From NCBI GenBank assembly GCA_910575695.1, contig CAJTGJ010000032.1:1-43817 (forward strand): DNA of 43,817 nucleotides, given 5' to 3'. Made by a program: the position numbers and the translations under genes. Numbering within the stretch: position 1 is the stretch's first letter; each line of letters begins with the position of its first letter. Below the pieces are notes generated by a model. That model was not told where the DNA came from. It made no database searches and saw only the letters and a list, made by a program, of their open reading frames with translations. This document shows, piece by piece, positions 16,806-24,545 of the stretch. This stretch comes from Oscillospiraceae bacterium. Lineage in GTDB: Bacteria; Bacillota; Clostridia; Oscillospirales; Oscillospiraceae.

Positions 16806-18275
16806 TCAGCCCGCCAGGGCGCAGCCGATGTTATAACCCACCAGGCCGATGGCCAGGGAACTGAGGGCGCACATGATCAGGCCGTAGACATAGACCTTCT
16901 TGCTGTCGCTCCACTCGTTGCCGTGGAGCATGGCGATACAGGCGAAGGAGGACGGCATGAGGTAGGCGCAGGAGCCGGCCATGGTGGTGCACAGGGCTAT
17001 GCCTGCGGGGTTGATAGCTCCATTGCTGGCCAGGGCCACCGCCACGCCCACTCCGGTCATCACTGTGATGGTGGACACGTTGGAGGCGAAGTTGGTGAGG
17101 AACACCCCGGCAGTGGTGATGATCAGCACCACTGCGATGGGGGCCACGGCGGTGGTGAGGGGGCTGATGTTGGCGGTGATCCAGGCGTTCAGCCCGGTGG
17201 CCTCGTTGGACAGTGCGCTGCCCAGGTACACGCCGATGGCGATGAACACCAGAATCCCCCAGTTGGTCTGCTTGTTAAAAACCTCCTTCAGGTCGATGAT
17301 GGGTTCGTCATTGACGCTGATCACGGACATCAGCACCACCGAGATGATGGCCCAGAAGGTGATGCCGAAGCCGTTGAGTGTCTTGACCCAGGCGGCATCG
17401 GTGAACAGGCCCGCCACGCCGGGCAGCATCCACATGACCACGGTGCCGAAGAAGACGACCACGGTGACCAGCTCCCGGGCCTGCATCTTCTCCTGCTGCT
17501 TCAGCACCTTCTGTATGTCGAAGTCTTTAAACTTGCCCATATCCACCCTGCCGCAGGTCAGGCGCATGATAACCACGAAGATCACATACAGCACCAGCCC
17601 GGTGGGCACACCGAAGGACAGGTAGGTGAACAGGCTCATGGGCGCACCCACGGCGGTCTCGTAGATGCCCATGCCCAGCAGGGCCAGGGAGTGGGAGATG
17701 GGGGTCATGGCACCGCCGATAATGACGGCGTAGATCACGATGATGTTGGCGATGTGGGGATAGGCGTCCTTCTTGGTGTAGCCCAGCTCCTCGTACACTT
17801 TGCCGGCGAACATGAGCATGAAGGACGCGGCGGGCACCTGATCCATGAAGCAAGCCAGGATCAGGCCAATAGTGGCCATGGAGATGGTGAAGGTCCAGGG
17901 ACTTTTGCTGACAAACTTCATACTCATAAACTTGGCCACCAGCCGGTCGGTGAAACCCGACTTGTTCAGGGCGTAGGTCATGACGAAGCTCATCAGCACG
18001 AAGTAGACGATCCAGCTGCCCAGGGTGCCGGCGATGGCCTCGTTGACACTGACCACCCCGGTCCGTCCCAGCAGGGCCACGGCCAGGATGGCGGGCCAAA
18101 CCGTGTCCACTGTGCTGAGCAGAAGCACGGTGCTGATGAACACGCCGATGACCTTCATTCCTCCCGCGGTCAGCGGTTCCGGGGCCGGCATGACCCAGAA
18201 TGCCGCCACAATGGCGAGGCATACCAGGATTTTGACCAGCTTTGCGGTTGGCATTGACAGTTTTTGCTGTTCCAT
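16806..18275 (-). CDS. SLC13/DASS-type carboxylate transporter
   Basis: Polytopic membrane carrier, 489 residues with about 12 hydrophobic segments in two halves. Each half has an Asn/Pro/Thr-type motif region (IIGGAMTPISHSLALLGMG; LTNFASNVSTITVMTGVGVA), as in the divalent anion:Na+ symporter (DASS) superfamily of di- and tricarboxylate carriers. The start is ATG 18275 with AGAGAGG upstream; in-frame codons further up run into the promoter and are rejected. It is the first gene of the leftward operon and 58 bases downstream of a -24/-12 promoter. Likely role: uptake of the organic acid degraded by the following genes. Related anion-permease families are not excluded. Confidence 0.85.
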   Translation of the reverse strand: MEQQKLSMPTAKLVKILVCLAIVAAFWVMPAPEPLTAGGMKVIGVFISTVLLLSTVDTVWPAILAVALLGRTGVVSVNEAIAGTLGSWIVYFVLMSFVMTYALNKSGFTDRLVAKFMSMKFVSKSPWTFTISMATIGLILACFMDQVPAASFMLMFAGKVYEELGYTKKDAYPHIANIIVIYAVIIGGAMTPISHSLALLGMGIYETAVGAPMSLFTYLSFGVPTGLVLYVIFVVIMRLTCGRVDMGKFKDFDIQKVLKQQEKMQARELVTVVVFFGTVVMWMLPGVAGLFTDAAWVKTLNGFGITFWAIISVVLMSVISVNDEPIIDLKEVFNKQTNWGILVFIAIGVYLGSALSNEATGLNAWITANISPLTTAVAPIAVVLIITTAGVFLTNFASNVSTITVMTGVGVAVALASNGAINPAGIALCTTMAGSCAYLMPSSFACIAMLHGNEWSDSKKVYVYGLIMCALSSLAIGLVGYNIGCALAG

Positions 18276-18332
18276 AAGCGTACCCTCTCTTTCGTTTTTT
18301 GCGGCGTGTGCCGCAGATGTTTTTTCTGAACC

Positions 18333-18348
18333 GCAAACCCAATGCCAA
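18333..18348 (-). promoter_or_regulatory. Sigma-54 (-24/-12) promoter of the leftward catabolic operon
   Basis: The minus strand reads TTGGCATTGGGTTTGC: GG and GC elements 12 bases apart, matching the TTGGCAnnnnnnTTGC sigma-54 consensus. It lies 58 bases before the transporter start codon. A CAGGA-N7-TCCTG inverted repeat about 35-50 bases upstream (18382-18398) is a possible activator site. Confidence 0.88.
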
Positions 18349-18485
18349 CTTTCCCCGCAGTCCCCCGGTCCATGTACCGCACAGGAGCAAATGTCCTGCG
18401 CCACCCGCCTTTTTTGGCCTCAGAATTTTTTTCCGGGCCCGGCCCTTCCCGGCGCGGAAACGGAAACCCAGCCAAAGAACTGTCG

Positions 18486-18523
18486 AAAAAAACCGACGCG
18501 GTTTTCCCCCGCGTCGGTTTTTT
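18486..18523. terminator. Bidirectional terminator after the sigma-54 activator gene
   Basis: A stem AAAAAACCGACGC / GCGTCGGTTTTTT with an 11-base loop. T-runs are present on both strands. It ends the regulator transcript (stop at 18546) just before the sigma-54 promoter region of the next operon. Confidence 0.9.
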
Positions 18524-18545
18524 CATGCACAATGCCCAATCGTCC

Positions 18546-19943
18546 TTAAAGTCCATACCGTTTTATTTTGTCGTAGAGGATGCTCCGGTCGATGCCCAGC
18601 CGCTCCGCCGTCTCCTTTTTGTTCCCGCCGCAGGCCTGGAGCATCTGCTGTATGGCGGCCTTTTCCGCCCGGGCGCGAACCTCCTTCAGCGTTTCACCCC
18701 CCGGGACAGCCGGAGGCTGCGCCCGCAAGCTCTCCTGCCCGGGCAGGACAATGTGCCGGGCCTCTACCACGCTTCCGGTGACATAGTTGAACGCCCGCTC
18801 CACGCAATTTTCCAGCTCCCGGATATTCCCCGGCCAGTCATATGCCTCCAACATAGCCATGGCCTCGGGCGTTACCTCCCGCACGTTGCGGCCCAGCTCC
18901 CGGTTGAGCTTCTCGATGAAATTGTTCACCAGGGGGCAGATATCCTCCCGACGGTCCCTCAGCGGGGGAAGATGCAGGTTGATCACGTTGATGCGGTAGT
19001 AAAAATCCTCCCGGAACGCGCCGTCCTTTACCATCTGGTGGAGGTCCTTGTTGGTGGCGAAGATGAAGCGCACATCGATGGGGATGGGCTTGGTGCTTCC
19101 CACCTTCTTGATCTCCCGCTCCTGGATGGCCCGCAGCAGCTTGGCCTGCATATTGATGGACAGGGAGTCCACCTCGTCCAAAAACAGGGTGCCGCCGTTG
19201 GCGGCCTCGAAATCCCCGATCTTGCCGCCCCGCAGGGCTCCGGTGAACGCGCCCCCCTCGTAGCCAAACAGCTCCGATTCCAGCAGGCTGTCCGGAATGG
19301 CGGCGCAGTTAAGGCGGATAAACGCATTGTCCCGGCGGCTGCTGAGGTTGTGGATGGCTCCGGCGAACACCTCCTTGCCCGTGCCGCTCTTTCCGGTGAT
19401 CAGCACAGACGAGCGGGTGCGGGCCACCATATGCAGGGACTCCTTCAGGTCCCGGATCACCAGGCTGTCCCCCACAATGGTGTCCAAGGTGCTCTTGGGG
19501 GCGGAGATCTGGTGGAGCTTGTTTTTATAGTAGTTCAGCTCCTTGGTGAAACCGCTCACCCCCTCCTGAACCTTGTCCTCCAGCACGCTGCTTAGCACCG
19601 CCTGGGCCACCAGGCCCACCACCCTCCCGTCCTCCCAGATGGGGAGGCGGTTGACGAAAAACACCTCGCCCCGGCGGTGGTAGGTACCGCCCTGCTCCGC
19701 TATCCCGCTGCGGAGCACCCGGTGGAGGCAGGTGTCCTCGATCACGTCCTCCACCCGGCGGTCCAGGGATTCCTCAATGGATATGTGCATATTCTTGGCG
19801 TACTCCTGGCTGATATACACCATGCGCCCCGCCTCGTCCAGCAGAACCACCTCGCCCAAATTGATCAGGGCCTTCTGCATCAGCGTCTTCAACGCCTCCG
19901 GCTCCATGCGCCGGCTGAGACCGTATGTCTTGTCGTCAGGCAC
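18546..19943 (-). CDS. PAS-AAA+-Fis sigma-54-dependent transcriptional activator
   Basis: Enhancer-binding activator of sigma-54 RNA polymerase, 465 residues from the chosen start. An N-terminal PAS-type sensory domain (about 10-125, LGEVVLLDEAGRMVYISQEYA) is followed by a short linker. The AAA+ domain has Walker A TGKSGTGKE, the sigma-54 contact loop GAFTGA (intact), Walker B GGTLFLDEVDSL and an arginine-finger region. The C-terminal Fis-type helix-turn-helix is KKETAERLGIDRSILYDKIKRYGL. A GTG at 19943, eight bases after GGGAGG, is preferred over the ATG at 19985, because that ATG overlaps the predicted -35 box. The gene lies between two operons that both have -24/-12 promoters, so it very probably controls both. 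The PAS ligand, perhaps the pathway acid, is unknown. Confidence 0.93.
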   Translation of the reverse strand: MPDDKTYGLSRRMEPEALKTLMQKALINLGEVVLLDEAGRMVYISQEYAKNMHISIEESLDRRVEDVIEDTCLHRVLRSGIAEQGGTYHRRGEVFFVNRLPIWEDGRVVGLVAQAVLSSVLEDKVQEGVSGFTKELNYYKNKLHQISAPKSTLDTIVGDSLVIRDLKESLHMVARTRSSVLITGKSGTGKEVFAGAIHNLSSRRDNAFIRLNCAAIPDSLLESELFGYEGGAFTGALRGGKIGDFEAANGGTLFLDEVDSLSINMQAKLLRAIQEREIKKVGSTKPIPIDVRFIFATNKDLHQMVKDGAFREDFYYRINVINLHLPPLRDRREDICPLVNNFIEKLNRELGRNVREVTPEAMAMLEAYDWPGNIRELENCVERAFNYVTGSVVEARHIVLPGQESLRAQPPAVPGGETLKEVRARAEKAAIQQMLQACGGNKKETAERLGIDRSILYDKIKRYGL

Positions 19944-19963
19944 GGTTATCCCCTCCCGCTTGC

Positions 19964-19993
19964 AAAATACCACAGCTCCGGACATTCTGTCAA
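19964..19993 (-). promoter_or_regulatory. Sigma-70 promoter of the activator gene
   Basis: Minus strand TTGACA (19988-19993), an 18-base spacer and TATTTT (19964-19969), giving a leader of about 15-20 bases before the SD and the GTG start. The imperfect palindrome at 19982-20003 overlaps its -35 box, which suggests autoregulation. Confidence 0.65.
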
Positions 19994-20003
19994 CAGGAAA
20001 TGT
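19982..20003. promoter_or_regulatory. Candidate activator-binding palindrome (UAS)
   Basis: Imperfect palindrome with outer arms ACATT / AATGT and inner CTG-TCAA-CAG. It lies about 110 bases upstream of the rightward -24 element, a usual distance for a sigma-54 enhancer site, and covers the regulator's own -35. A second, weaker inverted repeat (ACATAC...GTGTGT) is at 20016-20036. Confidence 0.45.
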
Positions 20004-20113
20004 AGGGATTTTAAAACATACGCAGTGGCTGTGTGTAGATTTTACCCCAGTTTTTCAGCCCCCTATCCCCTGTTTTTCCGGCAGATTCCGCCTTCCCGCT
20101 CCCCATTTGAGGG

Positions 20114-20129
20114 TTGGCATCTTTTTTGC
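20114..20129 (+). promoter_or_regulatory. Sigma-54 (-24/-12) promoter of the CoA-transferase operon
   Basis: TTGGCATCTTTTTTGC: GG and GC 12 bases apart, a full match to the sigma-54 core. Transcription would start near 20141, about 47 bases before the CoA-transferase ATG. Confidence 0.9.
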
Positions 20130-20187
20130 GGTACATATCCGGCATAAGCGGCAGATTCAATATGCTTTGAAAAAAGGAGATGCTTAT

Positions 20188-21756
20188 ATGGCAAACTTTA
20201 TCACCCCGCGGGAGGCGGCGGAGCTGGTCAAGGACGCATCCACCATGGCCCTGGGGGGCTTCGGCTCCTACTGCGGGCCGGACGCCCTGCTGGAGGCTCT
20301 GTCCCAGCGGTTTCAGGAGACGGGCCGCCCCGCCGGACTGACCGTGGTCACCGGCATCAGCACCGGAGACAACTCCCAGGCCGACCTGGGCATGAACCGC
20401 ATCGCCCGGGAAGGGCTTATCGACACCATCATCGCCGGACATCTGGCCAATCCGCCCAGGATCAGCGCGATGGCCGCGGCGGACAAGCTGGCGGCCTATA
20501 CCCTGCCCCTGGGCGTGATGGCCCAGCTGTTCCGGGCCATCGCCGGGAAGAAACCGGGGGTGATCACCAGCGTGGGCTTGGGCACCTTCGCCGACCCCCG
20601 GAGTGAGGGCTGCAAGGCCAACGCCAAGGCCCGGACCCAGGGCCGGGAGGTGGTCCAGCTCATTGAGCTGAACGGGTCTGAGTACCTGTTCTATCCCGCC
20701 TTCCCCCTGGACATCTGCTTCGTGCGGGGCACCTATGCCGACGAGGACGGCAATATCTCCGTCGAACACGAGGGGCTTACCGGCACCGAACTGGAAATCG
20801 CCGCCGCCGTCCACAACAGCGGCGGCACGGTGGTGGTGCAGGTGGAGGATGTGGTCCAGCGGGGAACCATCCATCCCCGGAAGGTGCGCATACACAACAC
20901 CCTGGTGGACTACGTGGTGAAGGCCCCCTCCCCGGAGCTGCATATGCAGAACTACGCGGGCACGGGCTACCAGCCCGCCCTCACCGGAGAGACCCGCTGC
21001 CCGGTGGAGGCCATCGCCCCCATGCCCATGGGGGTGCGCAAGGTCATCGCCCGCCGGGGTGCGCTGGAGCTGCGCCGGGGCTGTGTCATCAACCTGGGCA
21101 TCGGCATCCCCTCCGGCGTGGGCTCCGTGGCCAATGAGGAGGGCATCGCCCCCCACACCACCCTGTCCCTGGAGTCCGGCCCCATCGGCGGCGTCCCGGT
21201 GGAAGGGGTGGGCTTCGCCGGTTCCATGAACCCGGAGGTTATCAACTCTATCTGCGACACCTTCGACCTCTATGATGGCGGCTTTCTGGATATGACCTTC
21301 CTGGGGGCGGCGGAGATTGACCAGTACGGCAATGTGAACGTGTCCAAATTCGGCCCCCGTTGTCCCGGTCCCGGCGGCTTTATCAACATCTCCCAGAACA
21401 CGCCCCGGGTATTTTTCCTGGGCGGCTTCACCGCGGGAAAGAGCCAAATCGGCGTGCGGGACGGCAGGCTGGACATTGTTCAGGACGGCCCCGGCGTGAA
21501 ATTCATCAAGCACGTGCAGCAGATCACCTTCTCCGCCAGCTACGCCCGGAAAACCGGACAGGAGGTTACCTATATCACGGAGCGGGCCGTGTTCAAGCTG
21601 GCGGAGGGCGGCATCCTGCTCACCGAACTGGCCCCCGGCGCGGATCTGGAGCGCGACGTGCTGGCCCGGATGGAGTTCCGCCCCCTGCTGGCCGACGAGA
21701 TCAAACCCATGGACGCCCGGATTTTCCGCGAGGAAACCATGGGCCTCCAGCTGTAA
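20188..21756 (+). CDS. Acyl-CoA:acetate/3-keto-acid CoA-transferase (YdiF/PCT-like, fused alpha-beta)
   Basis: Moves CoA between acyl-CoA and a free acid. 522 residues, the length of single-chain family I CoA-transferases. The N-terminal (alpha) half begins FITPREAAELVKDASTMALGGFGSYCGPDALLEAL. The C-terminal (beta) half contains NLGIGIPSGVGSVANEEG and the catalytic-glutamate motif LESGPIGGVP (Glu at about 329). ATG 20188 follows AAAAGGAGA; upstream in-frame codons lie in the promoter and are excluded. It is the first gene of the rightward sigma-54 operon. With BKACE in the same regulon, it could activate acetoacetate to acetoacetyl-CoA or recover CoA from the acyl-CoA product. Confidence 0.92.
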   Translation: MANFITPREAAELVKDASTMALGGFGSYCGPDALLEALSQRFQETGRPAGLTVVTGISTGDNSQADLGMNRIAREGLIDTIIAGHLANPPRISAMAAADKLAAYTLPLGVMAQLFRAIAGKKPGVITSVGLGTFADPRSEGCKANAKARTQGREVVQLIELNGSEYLFYPAFPLDICFVRGTYADEDGNISVEHEGLTGTELEIAAAVHNSGGTVVVQVEDVVQRGTIHPRKVRIHNTLVDYVVKAPSPELHMQNYAGTGYQPALTGETRCPVEAIAPMPMGVRKVIARRGALELRRGCVINLGIGIPSGVGSVANEEGIAPHTTLSLESGPIGGVPVEGVGFAGSMNPEVINSICDTFDLYDGGFLDMTFLGAAEIDQYGNVNVSKFGPRCPGPGGFINISQNTPRVFFLGGFTAGKSQIGVRDGRLDIVQDGPGVKFIKHVQQITFSASYARKTGQEVTYITERAVFKLAEGGILLTELAPGADLERDVLARMEFRPLLADEIKPMDARIFREETMGLQL

Positions 21757-21768
21757 GGGTGCGGGAGC

Positions 21769-23148
21769 ATGAAGCGGTACAGCAAGGCCGCCGGATTTTT
21801 TGGCGGGATCGTCCTGTGCGCTGTTTTGTGCCTGCTGCCCCTGGAAGGGCTGTCCCGGGAGGGGCAGCTCTGCCTGGGACTGACCCTGATGACGGTGGTG
21901 TGGTGGGCGGCGCAGATCGCCCAGTCAGGCTATGTCAGCGGGGTATACCTCATGCTGCTGTGCCTGTTCAAGGTGGCGGAGCCGTCGGTGATCTTCTCCG
22001 GCTGGACAGGCTCCACCATCTGGCTGGTGGCAGGGGCCTACCTCATCGCATCGGCGGTGCGGGGCTCCGGCCTGGGGGAGCGGCTGAGCTATTGGTTCAT
22101 TCTCCGCTTTGTCCGAGGCTGGCGGAGCATTTTGGTGTCTGTCTTTGCCCTGACCCTGATCCTCTCCCTGCTCATCCCCCACCCCTGGCCCCGGGCGTTT
22201 CTGATTATGTCCGTCATGCTGGTGGTGATCCGTTCCGCCCGCATTCCCCGGGCGGACGGCGTGATCGTCGGCTTCACCGTGTTTGCCGCCTCCGTGCCCG
22301 TCTCCCTGATCTTTCTCACCGGAGACGCCACCATCAACCCCCTGGCCGCCAGCTATGCCGGGGAGGTGAGCTTCCTGCGCTGGCTCCAGGTCATTGGCCC
22401 CCCCGCCCTGCTCCTCAGTGTCCTGACCTTGGGGCTGATCCTGCTGCTGTTCCGGCCCTCCGCCCAGGTGAAACTGGATCTGGAGGAGATCCGTGCCGCC
22501 CAGGCCAAGCTGGGCAGACTGACAGAGCGGGAGCTGCGCACCCTGGTTTGGGTGGTGGCTGCCATCGCCCTGTGGCTTACTAACGGCTTCACCGGGCTGG
22601 ACATCGGCTGGATCACCCTTTTGATCGCCATGCTGATGAGTATGCCCGTGGTGGGGGGCGTCCTGGAGGCCAAAGACTGGGGAGAGGTCCCCGTCCACGT
22701 GATGGTGTTCCTCACCGCCGCCATTGCCATCGGCAGAGTGGGGGCGGCCACCGGCATGAACGGCTGGATCGCGGACACCCTTCTCCCCGCCGCCATGCCC
22801 GACAGCCCGGTGCTGACGGCTCTGTGCATTGCCGGGCTGTCCGTGGCTGTCCATATGCTGATGGGCTCAGTGATCGCGGTGATGGGGGTGACCATTCCCG
22901 CCTTTCTGTCCATTACGGCGGGGACGGGGATATCCCCCCTGGCGGTCATCGGGATCGTGTATCTAAGCGTGGCGGGGCACTACTGCCTGCCCTTCCATCA
23001 CCTGAATATGCTGGTGGGACAGGGGAAGGAAAACGGGATGTATACCCAGCGCGAAACCTTGAAAATGTCTCTGCCTCTGCTTTGCGCGGTGCTGGTCACT
23101 GTGGTATGCGCCGTGTTCTGGTGGGGGGCTTTGGGGTTGCTTGGATGA
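21769..23148 (+). CDS. Second DASS/SLC13-like transporter
   Basis: 459 residues with about 12 hydrophobic segments arranged as two repeats. It includes conserved stretches such as GSTIWLVAGAYLIASAVRGSGLGERLSYW and GSVIAVMGVTIPAFLSITAGTGISPLAVIGIVYLSVAGHYCLPFHHLNMLVG. These resemble anion:Na+ symporters and other ion-transporter-superfamily members. The SD is weak (GGGAG). It lies 12 bases after the CoA-transferase gene, so both are co-transcribed from the sigma-54 promoter. It differs clearly from the carrier at 16806-18275, so one may import the substrate and the other export or exchange a product. The substrate is unknown. Confidence 0.8.
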   Translation: MKRYSKAAGFFGGIVLCAVLCLLPLEGLSREGQLCLGLTLMTVVWWAAQIAQSGYVSGVYLMLLCLFKVAEPSVIFSGWTGSTIWLVAGAYLIASAVRGSGLGERLSYWFILRFVRGWRSILVSVFALTLILSLLIPHPWPRAFLIMSVMLVVIRSARIPRADGVIVGFTVFAASVPVSLIFLTGDATINPLAASYAGEVSFLRWLQVIGPPALLLSVLTLGLILLLFRPSAQVKLDLEEIRAAQAKLGRLTERELRTLVWVVAAIALWLTNGFTGLDIGWITLLIAMLMSMPVVGGVLEAKDWGEVPVHVMVFLTAAIAIGRVGAATGMNGWIADTLLPAAMPDSPVLTALCIAGLSVAVHMLMGSVIAVMGVTIPAFLSITAGTGISPLAVIGIVYLSVAGHYCLPFHHLNMLVGQGKENGMYTQRETLKMSLPLLCAVLVTVVCAVFWWGALGLLG

Positions 23149-23407
23149 AACCATGTCGCAGAGAGCGCGTTCTGCGATCAGGCCGGGTACTCTCAAAAAG
23201 TTCCGAAAACTTGAAATCCGTCAGGATTCCTGCGGTTTTTTGCCTTGCCAGGCGAAACATCCGACTGCCAATCCGCATACGTTGATTCAATCAGCGGTTC
23301 CAGAAGAAAAATTAGCAGCAGCATTGGAGCGGGCCTGGTAAGTCGATGCACATAAAACCGATCAGTACACAGTAGGCCAGTGAACGGAAATATGGTTCGA
23401 GAAACTT
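23149..23407. other. Non-coding stretch left of the IS66 remnant
   Basis: No gene is supported. It has a small hairpin CGCAGA / TCTGCG at about 23157-23176 after the transporter stop (no T-run). Short frames here have no SD and no recognisable product. It is probably part of the decayed insertion. Confidence 0.4.
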
Positions 23408-23660
23408 TTCCGCGTGTTCCGCCTGACCGCTGGGCTGGTACTCATAGAGCACAAGGGGCGCCCCGCCGTCCCGGCCTGTCCGGTACCGCCACATATAGCT
23501 CTTGATTTGGTCCTTTTCCCAGGCTCGTGGAGCACCTGAAGGGTGGTCTCATCGGCGTGGCGTACCTCACGCTTCACCAGCTGCCGGTGCAGTTCCTCGT
23601 ATACGGGCAGCAGATGCCCCTCCGCTGCCCGCAGCACCCAATTGGACTTTTCCACTGCGG
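23408..23660 (-). pseudogene. IS66-family transposase remnant, frameshifted and truncated
   Basis: The minus strand encodes, in two frames, an internal piece of an IS66 transposase. One frame gives NWVLRAAEGHLLPVYEELHR, then the catalytic-core motif RHADETTLQVLHEPGKRTKS. After a frameshift near 23500 the other gives MWRYRTGRDG and VLYEYQPSGQAEHAEKFLEPYF. The DDE-domain HADET motif and the MWxYR...YxPxR/GxAEH pattern are typical of IS66. The N-terminus, the rest of the catalytic domain and the terminal inverted repeats are missing, so it cannot be active. Confidence 0.8.
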
Positions 23661-23712
23661 CAGCTACCGCAGCAACACAGGAACCTGCACCGCCCACTTT
23701 AAACCGGGCCGT

Positions 23713-23827
23713 GACGCTGAAGCGGCGGGACGAGGACTTGGATGTGCTGTTCAAACGCATCTGCGAAAACGTGGCGGCAGGACGGCTCAGCCCGGAGCGG
23801 TTTGACAAACTCTCCTCGCAGTACTGA
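23713..23827 (+). pseudogene. Serine-recombinase (TnpX/TndX-type) C-terminal fragment
   Basis: A plus-strand stretch encodes LKRRDEDLDVLFKRICENVAAGRLSPERFDKLSSQY before a stop. This matches the conserved linker of large serine recombinases of clostridial transposons (xxELDxLIxKLYEDxxxGKLSxERFxKMxxxYE). The expected continuation (EDDLCEAGD...) lies in the next frame, so a frameshift follows. It abuts the IS66 remnant in opposite orientation, showing at least two layers of mobile DNA. Confidence 0.65.
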
Positions 23828-23894
23828 GGACGACCTCTGCGAAGCCGGGGACGGCAGGGGGCAGTGGCGCAAGAAACGGAAAACGGCCTGAAAA

Positions 23895-23930
23895 GGCAGG
23901 GCTGTGACCTTTTACAGTCACAGCCCTGCC
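23895..23930 (-). terminator. Terminator of the uvrA-to-ywlG gene run
   Basis: A perfect 14-bp stem GGCAGGGCTGTGAC / GTCACAGCCCTGCC with an 8-base loop, followed on the minus strand by TTTT. It lies 58 bases beyond the stop of the YwlG-family gene. Confidence 0.85.
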
Positions 23931-23987
23931 ATACATAGAATACTTCGTTGCGGCACCCCGGCCCCAAGCCGCCCCCCCTGTTTGGGT

Positions 23988-24530
23988 TTATTCGTATACC
24001 GCCCGGCTTCCGCCGATGAATTTGGGCCGGGTGCGGGCGCACAGCAGGATGGCCTGCCCGACATGGTCCACGCTGAGCCGCACCGGCACCGCCACCTCCC
24101 GCAGGTGCATCCCGATGAGGGTGCCGCCGATGTCCAGCCCCGCGTGGGCCCGGATGCGCTCCACCGCCGTGGGGCGCTCAAAGGCCTGCCACGCCTGGAC
24201 GGCAAAGGAGCCGCCCGCCTTGGGCTGGGGCACCACGCACACCGGCTCCAGGCCGTACCGCTCCGCGCAGCCCCCCTCAATGATAACCGCCCGGTTCAGA
24301 TGCTCACAGCACTGGGCGGCGAGATACACGCCCCGCTCCCGCAGAACGGGGTAAATGCCGTCAAATACCGCTCTGGCCCCGTCGGTGCTGGACGCCTTGC
24401 CGATGCGGCCCCCCAGCACCTCGGAGGAAGAGCAGCCCACCACGAAAATATCCCCCGGCCTCAGCCCCGCCGCGTCCAGCAGCTCCACCGCCGCCGTGCG
24501 GGCCTGGGCGGTAATCTCCTCAAAGCTCAT
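23988..24530 (-). CDS. YwlG/UPF0340 (TIGR01440) family protein
   Basis: 180 residues, full length for this conserved Firmicute family. It is recognised by VGCSSSEVLGGRIGKASS near 31-48, the CEHLNRAVIIE segment near 75-85 and the C-terminal GGTLIGMHLREVAVPVR...GQAILLCARTRPKFIGG. The family has no established function. SD AAGGAGG is seven bases before the ATG. It lies 15 bases downstream of the M32 carboxypeptidase gene, is last in the long leftward run and is followed by a strong terminator. Confidence 0.9.
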   Translation of the reverse strand: MSFEEITAQARTAAVELLDAAGLRPGDIFVVGCSSSEVLGGRIGKASSTDGARAVFDGIYPVLRERGVYLAAQCCEHLNRAVIIEGGCAERYGLEPVCVVPQPKAGGSFAVQAWQAFERPTAVERIRAHAGLDIGGTLIGMHLREVAVPVRLSVDHVGQAILLCARTRPKFIGGSRAVYE

Positions 24531-24545
24531 GGCTGTCCCTCCTTC

